Below are positions 52,839 to 64,000 of a DNA stretch of 64,000 bases, in pieces. Position 1 is the first letter of the stretch. Every line of letters begins with the position of its first letter. The notes under the pieces are model-generated. The model was not told the DNA's origin, ran no database searches, and was given only the letters and a program-made list of their open reading frames with translations. Both the position numbers and the translations under genes were made by a program. Source of the stretch: Betaproteobacteria bacterium Ga0077527 (GTDB lineage Bacteria > Pseudomonadota > Gammaproteobacteria > Burkholderiales > SG8-41); contig LNDW01000018.1 in the NCBI GenBank assembly GCA_001464815.1, forward strand, positions 186,001-250,000, read 5' to 3'.

Positions 52839-53810
52839 TTATTCCGGTTTCAGGTTGGCCTTGCGCGCGACTTCACGCCACTTTGCGATTTCCGCAGACA
52901 GGTAACGGGAAAATGCTGCCGGTGTTGCGCTTTCCGGCTGCAGGCCCTGAAGGTTAAGCGCATCGCGGATCTGCTGCACGGTGAGCGCGGCGGCAAACTC
53001 GCGATGCAGGCGTTCGACGATGGGCCGCGGCGTTTTGGCGGGGGCGAACACCGCCAGCCACAGCGTGACTTCGTAGCCCTTAAACCCGGTTTCCTGCGCC
53101 GTCGGTGTATCGGGCAAGGCCGGCGAGCGCGTCGCGCTGGTCACTGCCAGCGCGCGCAGCTTGCCGCTGCGGATGTGCGGCAGCACCGGCGCCATGGTGC
53201 CGAACTGCAGTTCGATGCGGCCGGCCACGGTATCGACCACGGATTGTGCGGAGCTTTTATAGGCGATGGGCGTGAGCTGCACCCCTGTCATGTTCGACAG
53301 CAGTTCGCCGCCGAGCCGTGCCATGCTGGCGTTGCCAACCGTGGTGTAACGCACCTGTCCCGGTTTCGCGCGGGCGATGCTGATCAGCTCGTTCAGCGTG
53401 TTCGCGCCGACGCCGGGATGCACGGCCAGCACGTAGGGCAGGTGACCGATCAGTGTGACCGGCACAAAATCCTTTTCCGGATCGTAGGCAAGGTGCGGGT
53501 TCAGCGCCTTGGCCAGTGCGTGGGTGCTGGTTGTGCCGCCGGCAATGGTGTAGCCGTCGGGTGCGGCGCGTGCGCCAAGTTCGGCGCCGATGGCGCCGGC
53601 AGCGCCGGCACGGTTGTCGATGACGATGGACTGGCCCAGCGCTTCGGCGACACGCGGCGTGATTACCCGCGCCGCGGCATCGACCGAACTGCCGGCGGGA
53701 AAGGGGGCGATCAGGCGGATCGGGCGCGCAGGCCAGGTGTCGGCGGCATGGACACTGGCAAAAAAAGCCAGCGAGCAGGACAGTGCGGCGAGTAACGGCA
53801 GTGGTTTCAT
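52839..53810 (-). CDS. Bug/TctC-family receptor
   Basis: Periplasmic receptor of 323 residues. Signal peptide MKPLPLLAALSCSLAFFASV with cleavage after VHA; mature DTWPARPIRLIAPFPAGSSV, VIDNRAGAAGAIG and APDGYTIAGG follow. Its ATG overlaps the TGA of the dehydrogenase gene upstream (ATGA), making it the last gene of the oxoprolinase/CMD/dehydrogenase operon. Confidence 0.93.
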   Translation of the reverse strand: MKPLPLLAALSCSLAFFASVHAADTWPARPIRLIAPFPAGSSVDAAARVITPRVAEALGQSIVIDNRAGAAGAIGAELGARAAPDGYTIAGGTTSTHALAKALNPHLAYDPEKDFVPVTLIGHLPYVLAVHPGVGANTLNELISIARAKPGQVRYTTVGNASMARLGGELLSNMTGVQLTPIAYKSSAQSVVDTVAGRIELQFGTMAPVLPHIRSGKLRALAVTSATRSPALPDTPTAQETGFKGYEVTLWLAVFAPAKTPRPIVERLHREFAAALTVQQIRDALNLQGLQPESATPAAFSRYLSAEIAKWREVARKANLKPE

Positions 53811-54892
53811 GTCAGCGCTTCCTCAAGTCCGAGCAGCAGGTCGGTGAAATCATTGAGCGCATTGAAGCGCGGCTGGGCGGCGAGGTGCGGCGTGATCAGC
53901 ACATTGCGGAATTGGAGCAGTTCGTCATCGTCGCGGCCCGGTGCTTCGTACAGTGGATCGAGGGCGAAGCCGCCAAGACGGCCGGAGCGGAGTGTGTTGA
54001 TCAGTGCCGCGCGGTCGACAATTTCAGCGCGCGAGATGTTAATCAGGCGCGCGCCGGGTTTCATCGTGTTCAACCGCCGCGCCTCGAACAGGCCGCGCGT
54101 CGAGTCGTTGCCGGGCAGGCAGATCACCACCCAGTCGCTGGCCTCAAGCAGGGTGTCGAAATCGGCGTATTGAAGATGTAGCGCGCTTTCAATCCCGGCA
54201 GGCAGGGGCCGGCGCTGGTAATACAGCGTGTTCATGCCAAAGGCCGCGGCGCGCGCCGCCAGCTCGCGGCCGATCTCGCCCATGCCGGCGATGCCCAGCG
54301 TGCTGCCATGAAGCAGCGACAGATTCGGGATGCGCGCCCAGTTCGAGTTCGCGGTGTGGCGGCGGTCAAAGAGGCGGGGGTGGAAACCGGCAGTCTGCAA
54401 CTGCGCCATGCTGATGCGGTTGGCGGTCTCGGGCAGACGGCGTGCCAGCGCCAGCATCAGCATGAAGGCGTGTTCGGCGCAGGCAATGTTGGCGCGGCGG
54501 CGCAACGTGCGCACCTTGACCCCGCGTGCGGCGCAGGCGGCGGCATCGATGTTGGCGGCGATGGTGCCGAATTTCTGCACCACGCGCAGCCGCGGTGCGG
54601 CGGCGAGTTCGCCGGCACCCATGGGCAGTGATTCGGCCACCGCGATATCGGCTTGTGCCAGCGCTTCCGGCCATTGTGCGGCGTCTGTGACGATATGTAC
54701 GGTGGCGGGGTGCAGGCGCTTCAGCCGTCCACGCAGATTACGCAGCCAGCCGTGGAAGTCAGGCAGGTCGTGCGCGAAGAAGTCGGAAAAAGCATCGATA
54801 CGCTCTTGGGGCGTGGCGGGATCAAGAATCACGCCGATCAGGCGCAGGAAGGGATCATCCTCGACGGCGATGACGGGTTTGGTTGAAGTCAT
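53807..54892 (-). CDS. D-2-hydroxyacid dehydrogenase
   Basis: 361 residues from the ATG at 54892; an ATG at 54919, inside the upstream gene, is possible. Family D-isomer 2-hydroxyacid dehydrogenases: GSTLGIAGMGEIGRELAARA (about residues 208-227) holds the GxGxxG NAD motif, NISRAEIVDR the catalytic Arg, and TPHLAAQP the catalytic His. The ALDPLYEAPG region carries the Glu. It overlaps the Bug gene downstream by four bases and starts 11 bases past the CMD gene stop. Confidence 0.9.
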   Translation of the reverse strand: MTSTKPVIAVEDDPFLRLIGVILDPATPQERIDAFSDFFAHDLPDFHGWLRNLRGRLKRLHPATVHIVTDAAQWPEALAQADIAVAESLPMGAGELAAAPRLRVVQKFGTIAANIDAAACAARGVKVRTLRRRANIACAEHAFMLMLALARRLPETANRISMAQLQTAGFHPRLFDRRHTANSNWARIPNLSLLHGSTLGIAGMGEIGRELAARAAAFGMNTLYYQRRPLPAGIESALHLQYADFDTLLEASDWVVICLPGNDSTRGLFEARRLNTMKPGARLINISRAEIVDRAALINTLRSGRLGGFALDPLYEAPGRDDDELLQFRNVLITPHLAAQPRFNALNDFTDLLLGLEEALT

Positions 54893-54902
54893 TTTTTCAG
54901 TC

Positions 54903-55427
54903 TTATTTCGCTTCGACATCAATACGCAGCGCACGCGCCACGCGGGTGTGCATGTTGTAGGCGCCGGCAAGCACGGTGATTTCGACCACGGCCTGAGGGT
55001 CGAAGTGTTTTTTCAGTTCGTCATGCAGCGCATCGGGCACTTCGATGTCGCGGGTCATTGCGTCGGTCCAGGCCAGCGCCGCGCGTTGTGCGGGCGTGAA
55101 CAGCGTGCTGTCGCGCCATTTTCCGAGTTCGGCGATCTGTTCCTCGCTGACGCCGGCGTGTAATGCGTGGCTGGCGCCGTGGATGCGCGCCTGATACTCG
55201 GCGCCGTTGAGCACTGATACCCGCAGGATGATCAGCTCGCGCAGCGCGGCATCAAGCGTGGTCTGGTAACGCACCACGCTGTTGAAGTCGAGCCAGCCGG
55301 CGGCAATCTTCGGGCTGTTCATCAGCACGCGGTAAAGATTGATCAGCTTGCCGCGCTCGCGTTTCACGCGATCAATGAATGGGATGAGGTCGTTGCGGGA
55401 TTCGTCGAGCAGGGGTACGCGGGCCAT
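54903..55427 (-). CDS. Carboxymuconolactone decarboxylase family protein
   Basis: 174 residues, all-helical CMD-family protein. The block RYQTTLDAALRELIILRVSV and then NGAEYQARIHGASHALHAGV is the family core; here the usual CxxC-type cysteines are absent (EYQARIH instead), so it is not a thiol peroxidase. The start codon lacks a Shine-Dalgarno sequence; repeat copy H ends three bases upstream. Second gene of the oxoprolinase operon. Confidence 0.87.
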   Translation of the reverse strand: MARVPLLDESRNDLIPFIDRVKRERGKLINLYRVLMNSPKIAAGWLDFNSVVRYQTTLDAALRELIILRVSVLNGAEYQARIHGASHALHAGVSEEQIAELGKWRDSTLFTPAQRAALAWTDAMTRDIEVPDALHDELKKHFDPQAVVEITVLAGAYNMHTRVARALRIDVEAK

Positions 55428-55429
55428 GA

Positions 55430-55462
55430 TTATAAGTAATTGTTTTTATTGAATAATTTATG
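55430..55462 (-). repeat. AT-rich dispersed repeat, copy H
   Basis: Minus-strand copy with the complete core CAATAAAAACAATTACTTAT. It runs right up to the ATG at 55427 of the CMD-family gene and lies in the short gap after the oxoprolinase gene. Confidence 0.9.
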
Positions 55463-55509
55463 ATTTTTGCGGGGTGAGCGCAGCGCCGGCTTATTTTATC
55501 GGGCCGCGT

Positions 55510-59160
<3,651 letters not shown>

Positions 59161-59167
59161 GGCGGCA

Positions 59168-59196
59168 TTGTCGCCAAATTGTCGCGAAATGGCGAC
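59168..59196 (-). promoter_or_regulatory. Inverted and direct repeats before the oxoprolinase gene
   Basis: GTCGCCA (59170-59176) and TGGCGAC (59190-59196) form a 7-bp inverted repeat eight bases upstream of the oxoprolinase ATG. The sequence also contains TTGTCGC twice (59168 and 59179). It could be an operator or an RNA hairpin; no regulator gene is adjacent. Confidence 0.4.
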
Positions 59197-59244
59197 GGGC
59201 CGTGAGTTGCCGTAGCGGGCAGCGTTCGCCCACCACAATCGCGG

Positions 59245-59274
59245 TTGACGCTCGATGCAAGGCAAGGGTCTAAT
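59245..59274 (+). promoter_or_regulatory. Predicted sigma-70 promoter of the kinase gene
   Basis: TTGACG (59245-59250), 18-base spacing, TCTAAT (59269-59274); each box differs from consensus at one position. Transcription would start near 59281, about 50 bases before the kinase ATG. Confidence 0.5.
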
Positions 59275-59333
59275 CCGGGCTGGCTGTCGCTGCTGGGTGG
59301 CCATGACTTCTCATAAAAACCAGGGCGGGCAGC

Positions 59334-60617
59334 ATGGCTGAAGCAGCTCTCAACAAGATCGGCAAATACGAAATCATCGACAAGCTCGGGGATGGCGCGA
59401 CCAGCGCCGTTTACCTCGCCAACGATGATTTCAACAAGCGCAAGGTGGCGGTGAAACTGGTGTCGCAGGCGGCGCTGAAGGACGAGACGCGCGGCCAGTT
59501 GATGCACCAGTTGTTCATGAACGAGGCCTCGCTCGCCGGCAAACTGAATCATCCGCACATTGTCGAGATCTATGATGCGGTGGCCGATGCGGACAATACC
59601 TATATCGTGATGGAATATGTGTCGGGCGGCACGCTGCAGCGCTTTACCCGCACCGACAACCTGCTGGCGATCGGCGACGTGATCGAAGTGGTTTACAAGT
59701 GCGCAAAAGCACTGGAGTTCGCCTCGCAGCTGGGCGTGATCCACCGCGACATCAAGCCGGCGAACATCCTGGTCAAGGACAACACCGACATCAAGGTCAC
59801 CGATTTCGGCTCGGCGGCGATGCTTTCCACCGAGCGCACCGTGGTCGACGGCATCGGCACGCCGGCCTATATGTCACCTGAGCAGCATCTGAACAAGCCG
59901 CTCAACCTGCAGACCGACATCTATGCGCTGGGGGTGGTGATGTTCCAGCTGCTCACTGGCCGTTTGCCATTCGTCGCGGACAATATTGCCGGCCTCGCCA
60001 ACCAGATCCTGAATGGCGATCCGCCGCTGCCTTCGGAGCTGCGCGCGGAAATTCCGACTGAAATCGATGTCGTGGTACGTCGCGCGATGGCGCGCGACCA
60101 GACCGTGCGGTACATGACCTGGGAGCAGTTTGCCGCCGACCTCGCGGCCATTGCCTCCGGCGTGCCCCTGCCCAAGCATGGCGTGCTCGATACCGAAAAA
60201 TTCAATACGCTGCGCACACTGTCCTTTTTCAAGTCCTTCGGTGATGTCGAGCTGTGGGAGGTGTTGCGCTTCTCGGAGTGGGTCGATGTCGAGCCGAACA
60301 CCATGTTCATCAAGGAGGGTGAGCCCGGTGACTTTTTCGGGATCATCGTCAGCGGCGAGGCACGGGTGATGCGCAAGCGCCGGGTGCTGAGCGTGCTCAA
60401 GGCCGGGGAGTGCGTCGGCGAGATGGCCTATCTCGGTGGTGCCGATACCACGCGTTCAGCCGATGTGATGGCGGTGACGCCGCTGCGCATGGTGCGCATC
60501 GGCGTGCGCAAACTGGAGGTGGCCTCGGAAATCTGCCGCCTTCATTTCGACCGCACTTATCTGCGCATCCTGGTCCAGCGGCTGGCGGCAGCCAATTCGA
60601 AACTGGCCGGCATCTGA
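59334..60617 (+). CDS. Ser/Thr protein kinase fused to a cyclic-nucleotide-binding domain
   Basis: 427 residues. An N-terminal Hanks-type kinase contains the glycine loop KLGDGATSAVYLA (about residues 16-28), VAVKLV (Lys near 44), HRDIKPANIL (about 136-145), VTDFGSAAML (about 154-163) and GTPAYMSPEQH. From about 290 a cNMP-binding/CAP-like domain follows (EWVDVEPNTMFIKEGEPGDF, GECVGEMAYLGGADTTRSAD). The phosphate-binding cassette keeps an Arg (TTRSADV), so it may bind cAMP or a related ligand. No transmembrane segment is seen. Cytoplasmic signalling enzyme with unknown target. Confidence 0.9.
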   Translation: MAEAALNKIGKYEIIDKLGDGATSAVYLANDDFNKRKVAVKLVSQAALKDETRGQLMHQLFMNEASLAGKLNHPHIVEIYDAVADADNTYIVMEYVSGGTLQRFTRTDNLLAIGDVIEVVYKCAKALEFASQLGVIHRDIKPANILVKDNTDIKVTDFGSAAMLSTERTVVDGIGTPAYMSPEQHLNKPLNLQTDIYALGVVMFQLLTGRLPFVADNIAGLANQILNGDPPLPSELRAEIPTEIDVVVRRAMARDQTVRYMTWEQFAADLAAIASGVPLPKHGVLDTEKFNTLRTLSFFKSFGDVELWEVLRFSEWVDVEPNTMFIKEGEPGDFFGIIVSGEARVMRKRRVLSVLKAGECVGEMAYLGGADTTRSADVMAVTPLRMVRIGVRKLEVASEICRLHFDRTYLRILVQRLAAANSKLAGI

Positions 60618-60626
60618 AAGTGCTGT

Positions 60627-61127
60627 TCAGGGACCCGGATTGCCGCCGTCGATGAGCACGTCAGGCAGGATGTTGTAGCCGCTGACCCTGCCGTCGTTGC
60701 CAAAGCGCACCACGTAGACGCCAACCCGCGGCGGCAGATCCACCCGCCATTCCCAGGTCATCTCGCCGCCGACACGACCGGTGTCGCGCGGTTGGCCCAG
60801 CGCTTCAAGCACGTCCTGCTCGGTGGATTGCCCCGGTGTGAGCCGGCGCAGACGTTCTTCGGTGAGCAGTGGAGTCGCGCTGCTGACCTTTCGACCGGGA
60901 TCCACGGTGAAACGCCAGGTCTGTACACCCTGAGGCCCATAAACATAATCCCAGACTTCACCGCCTGCGGGATTGGGGCGTTTGGTGCTGGGCTCGCCCA
61001 ACTGCCGCATCAATTCGTCTGCAGAGGTCTGGTTGGGTACGATCCGCTCCGGCATCGCGCAACCCGCCACGAGCAGCGCGGCGCAGATTGCAACAAGAAA
61101 TTCAGGTCTGGAATGCGGTGTATTCAT
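60627..61127 (-). CDS. SmpA/OmlA (BamE)-like lipoprotein
   Basis: 166 residues. The N-terminus EFLVAICAALLVAGCAMPER holds a lipobox (VAGC) and predicts an outer-membrane lipoprotein. Two repeats of the SmpA/OmlA type appear: PNQTSADELMRQLGEPSTKR and LTPGQSTEQDVLEALGQPRD. GGAGACATGCC precedes the ATG. BamE itself is shorter, so this is a relative rather than BamE. It converges with the kinase gene. Confidence 0.85.
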   Translation of the reverse strand: MNTPHSRPEFLVAICAALLVAGCAMPERIVPNQTSADELMRQLGEPSTKRPNPAGGEVWDYVYGPQGVQTWRFTVDPGRKVSSATPLLTEERLRRLTPGQSTEQDVLEALGQPRDTGRVGGEMTWEWRVDLPPRVGVYVVRFGNDGRVSGYNILPDVLIDGGNPGP

Positions 61128-61247
61128 GGCATGTCTCCGTTGTTTGTGAACGAAATCATCCGGGTGAAACTGCTATCAGGTTGCGGCACCGGGTTGAAAC
61201 TCAATAACAGTGTGCCACGACAGCTTATTCCCTGCTGTCCACATGAT

Positions 61248-61323
61248 TGGCGCCCCGGAGACGAATCGAACGTCCGACCTGCCCCTTAGGAGGGGGCTGC
61301 TCTATCCACTGAGCTACCGGGGC
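61248..61323 (-). tRNA. tRNA-Arg (anticodon CCT)
   Basis: 76 nt including an encoded 3' CCA. The acceptor stem GCCCCGG/CCGGGGC pairs perfectly. The D arm (TAGCTCAGTGGATAGAGC), the anticodon stem GCCCC/GGGGC with loop CTCCTAA (anticodon CCT) and the T arm (GGACG/CGTCT) fold normally. It reads AGG codons. No integrase or duplicated 3' end was seen nearby. Confidence 0.96.
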
Positions 61324-61417
61324 GGCACGCGGATTTTACCAAAGAGCCTGCCCGTCGCTTTCTGGTGACGGATGGTTAATCCGTGGGCCTGATTCCCGGC
61401 GCCCGGGCCTGGATGAA

Positions 61418-62860
61418 TCAGCGTTCAGTGAAGGCGTAAGCCTTGGCGCGCAGCACCGGTTTCATGATGTAGGAGAGAATGCTTTTGCGGCCACTGATGA
61501 TATCCACGGTGGCGCGCATGCCCGGGATGATTGGCAGGTTCGCGCCAATCTGTGACTTCAGGGTGCGCACACGCACCAGGTAATAAGCGGCGCCTTCCTC
61601 GGTGGTGAGGGCGTCGGCGCTGATATGTTCGACCTCGGCCTCAAGGCCGCCGTAGATCGAAAAGTCATAGGCGGTGAATTTGACCATGGCGCGCTGGCCG
61701 GGTCGCAGGAAGCCGATGTCCTTGTGCGGTACACGGGCCTCGAGTATGAGCGCCTCATCCATCGGTACGATTTCGATAAGTTCCTTGCCGGGTGTGGCGA
61801 CGCCACCGACGGTGTTGATCAGCAGGCGTTGCACGATGCCGTTCACCGGGGAGCGCACCAGCGATTTGTCGACACGGTCGGTCAGCGCGATCTCACCTTC
61901 CGACATGCTGTTCAGCTTGGACAGTGCTTCCGACAGTTCCTTGCGGGTGTCGTTGCGGAAATTGAGTTCCACTTCCTGGGTTTTACGCTGAGACTCCAGA
62001 ATGGCCGACTGCACGCGGGCGATCTGAGCTCCGGCCTGATCGCGTTCGCCGCGGAAACGCGCTGCTTCACGCTCTAGGCGCAGGATATCGACCTCGGATA
62101 CGGCGCCCGAGGAGAGCAGGGGTTTGGTGACATCGAGTTCCTTGACCAAAAGTTCGAGGCTACGCTGGGCCTGGGTGCGCCGGGCCTGAACCTCGACCAG
62201 TTCCTGCTGGCGTTGTGCGACCTGTTGGCGGGAGATGCCGAGCACCGCGGAGAGTTCTGAGCGGCGGTCTTCAAACAGTTTCTGCTCCTCGGAGATCACG
62301 CGTTTCTCGTCGGCATTGCCCGGTTCCGGCGGCGTGAAGCTGCTGCCCTCGGCAAGTGCTTTCAGGCGCGCGACCTTGGCGCGCAGCGAGAAGGTCTGGG
62401 CGCGGCTTTCCTTGACCGAGGATTCGACGCGCGTTTGATCCAGTTTCAGAAGCACCTGACCCTTGGTTACGGTCTGGCCTTCGTGAATCAGGATCTCGGA
62501 CACGCTGCCGCCATCAACAGCCTGGATGACCTGCAATTGCCGTGACGGGATGACTTTGGCATCGGCGCGGGTGATTTCGTCGATGCGGGTGAAAGTGGCC
62601 CAGATGAGCCCGAACACAAATACTGCGAACACCACGCGAATCATGGTTCGTGACTGGCGCAGCTTGTCCCCGGTGGATACTCCATCGACCACATCATTCA
62701 GGGTGTCGCCAAACCGCGCCTGGCCTTCCGGTGCAACCGGTTCAGGGGGCGGGAAAAACGGCGTGATCAGTTTTTCGACGCGCACCCGCACCCATTCAAG
62801 GGCGCGCAGCACGACCGGCGCGGCTTTCGTGTAGGCCTGCTGGATGCGGTCGAGGCTCAT
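61418..62860 (-). CDS. HlyD-family type I secretion adaptor
   Basis: Inner-membrane adaptor of a type I secretion system, 480 residues. An N-terminal cytoplasmic part is followed by one transmembrane segment (MIRVVFAVFVFGLIWATFTR, about residues 72-91), lipoyl halves (VSEILIHEGQTVTKGQVLLK and SPVNGIVQRLLINTVGG), a long coiled coil between them (about 150-310) and a C-terminal beta domain. Similar to the LapC/HlyD type. Its start overlaps the ABC transporter stop by four bases. Confidence 0.93.
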   Translation of the reverse strand: MSLDRIQQAYTKAAPVVLRALEWVRVRVEKLITPFFPPPEPVAPEGQARFGDTLNDVVDGVSTGDKLRQSRTMIRVVFAVFVFGLIWATFTRIDEITRADAKVIPSRQLQVIQAVDGGSVSEILIHEGQTVTKGQVLLKLDQTRVESSVKESRAQTFSLRAKVARLKALAEGSSFTPPEPGNADEKRVISEEQKLFEDRRSELSAVLGISRQQVAQRQQELVEVQARRTQAQRSLELLVKELDVTKPLLSSGAVSEVDILRLEREAARFRGERDQAGAQIARVQSAILESQRKTQEVELNFRNDTRKELSEALSKLNSMSEGEIALTDRVDKSLVRSPVNGIVQRLLINTVGGVATPGKELIEIVPMDEALILEARVPHKDIGFLRPGQRAMVKFTAYDFSIYGGLEAEVEHISADALTTEEGAAYYLVRVRTLKSQIGANLPIIPGMRATVDIISGRKSILSYIMKPVLRAKAYAFTER

Positions 62861-64000
62861 GGCGAGGCCTTGGTGATCTTGCCCGATGACAGCGCGTTCA
62901 TCACCACCTCGCGTGGTCCGTCAGCGACGATGCGTCCGGCATCAAGCACGATGATGCGGTCGCACAGCGACAGCAGCGTGCTGCGATGGGTGGCAATCAG
63001 CAGCGTGCGTCCGGCGCAGTGCCGGGCGAGGCTGGAGGACAGCGCGGCCTCGGTGCTGTAGTCCATCGCGCTGGTGGGTTCGTCCATCAGCAGGATCGGC
63101 GTCGGATTGATCAGCGCCCTGGCAATGCCCACCGCCTGTTTCTGGCCGCCGGAAAGCAGTTCCCCGCGTTCGCCAACCTGCATGTCCAGTCCCTGCGGGT
63201 GGTTGCTGACAAATTCGCCGAGGCCGGCGACGCGGACTGCTTCGAGGATTGCGGCGTCGTCGGCGTAGGGCCGGCCCAGGGCGATGTTCTCGCGCAGTGT
63301 TCCGAAGAAGAGCATCACATCCTGCGAGACAAAACCGATGTTGAAGCGTGTATCGGCGGGATCAAGCTGGCGGACATCACTGCCGTCGATGAGTACCGTG
63401 CCGCTGCCGGGTGTGTAGAGATTGACGATCAGCCGCTGCAGGGTGGATTTGCCGGAGCCGACGCGGCCCAGCACAGCGACGCGCTCGCCAGGCTTGATTT
63501 TGAAGCTGACGTTGTGGAGCACCGGCTCTTCACGGCCGGGGTAGGCAAAAGTCACGTCACGAAACTCGATTGATCCCTTGGTGATGGTTTGTTCCACATA
63601 GACTTTTCCGGCCTCGCGGTCGAGGGGTTTCTGCATGAATTCGTCGAGCGCGGCGAGCGAAGTCTTGGCGGTCTGGTATTGAAGCAGCAGCCCGACAATC
63701 TGTGCGGCCGGCGCCAGTGCGCGATTGGTCAGCATGGAGCAGGCAATCAGCGCACCCAGCGTGATCTGTTTGTGGAAAATCAGGTAGACGCCGGCGATGA
63801 TCAGCAATACCGCAGTCATCTGCTGCAGCCAGTAGGTGCCCGAGATCGCGAGCGAGGACAGGTCCCGCATCTGCATGTTTGATTTTGCGGAATAGCGGCT
63901 GGCCTGCTCCCAGCGTGACTGAAACACGCTTTCGGCATGCTGCGACTTGATGGTTTCGAGGCCGATCAGGCTTTCGACCAGCAGCGAGCTGCGCAGGCAG
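62857..64000 (-). CDS. Type I secretion ABC transporter ATPase/permease (5' end beyond window)
   Basis: C-terminal part of an HlyB/LapB-type exporter; at least 381 residues are visible, with no start inside the window. The membrane part (LVESLIGLETIKSQHAE, then transmembrane segments TAVLLIIAGVYLIFHKQITL and beyond) precedes the ATPase domain: Walker A GRVGSGKST, signature LLSGGQKQAVGIARAL, Walker B ILLMDEPTS, and the H-loop His in LIATHR. It pairs with the HlyD gene by a four-base overlap. The secreted substrate and the outer-membrane channel are not in the window. Confidence 0.93.
   Translation of the reverse strand, partial: CLRSSLLVESLIGLETIKSQHAESVFQSRWEQASRYSAKSNMQMRDLSSLAISGTYWLQQMTAVLLIIAGVYLIFHKQITLGALIACSMLTNRALAPAAQIVGLLLQYQTAKTSLAALDEFMQKPLDREAGKVYVEQTITKGSIEFRDVTFAYPGREEPVLHNVSFKIKPGERVAVLGRVGSGKSTLQRLIVNLYTPGSGTVLIDGSDVRQLDPADTRFNIGFVSQDVMLFFGTLRENIALGRPYADDAAILEAVRVAGLGEFVSNHPQGLDMQVGERGELLSGGQKQAVGIARALINPTPILLMDEPTSAMDYSTEAALSSSLARHCAGRTLLIATHRSTLLSLCDRIIVLDAGRIVADGPREVVMNALSSGKITKASP

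Noticed and set aside
61248..61323. tRNA-Arg as an integration site
   Set aside because: No integrase, no direct repeat of the tRNA 3' end and no change in base composition on either side were seen.

Overview
The window is a high-GC chromosomal segment (roughly 63-66% GC by eye) from a betaproteobacterium, most likely of the Burkholderiales. The main reason is eight periplasmic receptors of the Bug/TctC family beside only one TctB-TctA membrane pair, together with family III CoA transferases, class II aldolase, PrpF-like isomerase and hemP-type genes. The genes are densely packed with short intergenic gaps. No rRNA, CRISPR array, transposase or prophage was seen. One tRNA is present, tRNA-Arg(CCT).

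Layout: 1-7.5 kb holds two gamma-glutamyltransferase-like genes and three Bug receptors. 7.5-8.9 kb is a small accessory island with a higBA toxin-antitoxin pair, an AT-rich foreign gene with a possible HEPN motif, and twin hairpins. 8.9-14.5 kb is a czcCBA-type metal efflux operon. 14.6-25.1 kb is housekeeping and stress (srkA, alpha/beta hydrolase, patatin-like RssA, DUF3025, dtd, htpX, HD hydrolase), interrupted by a receiver-domain protein and a 1083-residue coiled-coil/AsmA-like protein that share an N-terminal module. 25.2-30 kb carries a class III CoA transferase, a 3-mercaptopropionate-type dioxygenase, an enoyl-CoA hydratase, a quinone oxidoreductase and a divergent Bug. 30-33 kb is a family I CoA-transferase-like alpha/beta pair, split by two other genes, with an in-frame TGA in alpha. 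33.1-43.4 kb is a run of plus-strand catabolic and transport genes (hydrolase, Bug, LVIVD propeller, lyase, dehydrogenase, Bug, TctB, TctA, Bug). 43.4-53 kb has MFS carriers, class II aldolase, PrpF, a TerB-like protein, an SDR, a Fur-box hemP unit, a CMD-family gene and an FAD oxidoreductase. 53-59.2 kb is an oxoprolinase/hydantoinase operon with CMD, dehydrogenase and Bug. 59.3-64 kb holds a Ser/Thr kinase with a cyclic-nucleotide-binding domain, an SmpA-like lipoprotein, tRNA-Arg and the start of a type I secretion system that runs off the window.

The most unusual feature is a short AT-rich dispersed repeat with core CAATAAAAACAATTACTTAT. Ten copies lie in the window on both strands. Most fill the tiny gaps between genes, often overlapping a stop codon or abutting a start codon that then lacks a Shine-Dalgarno sequence. 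One copy lies in frame inside the oxoprolinase gene and another forms the first codons of a Bug gene. I do not recognise it as a named element.

Functionally, most of the window looks like a scavenging set for organic acids and related small molecules: high-affinity periplasmic receptors next to CoA-activation, lyase, dehydrogenase and ring-opening enzymes. Substrates cannot be assigned from sequence alone, apart from a reasonable case for 3-mercaptopropionate/3-sulfinopropionate.
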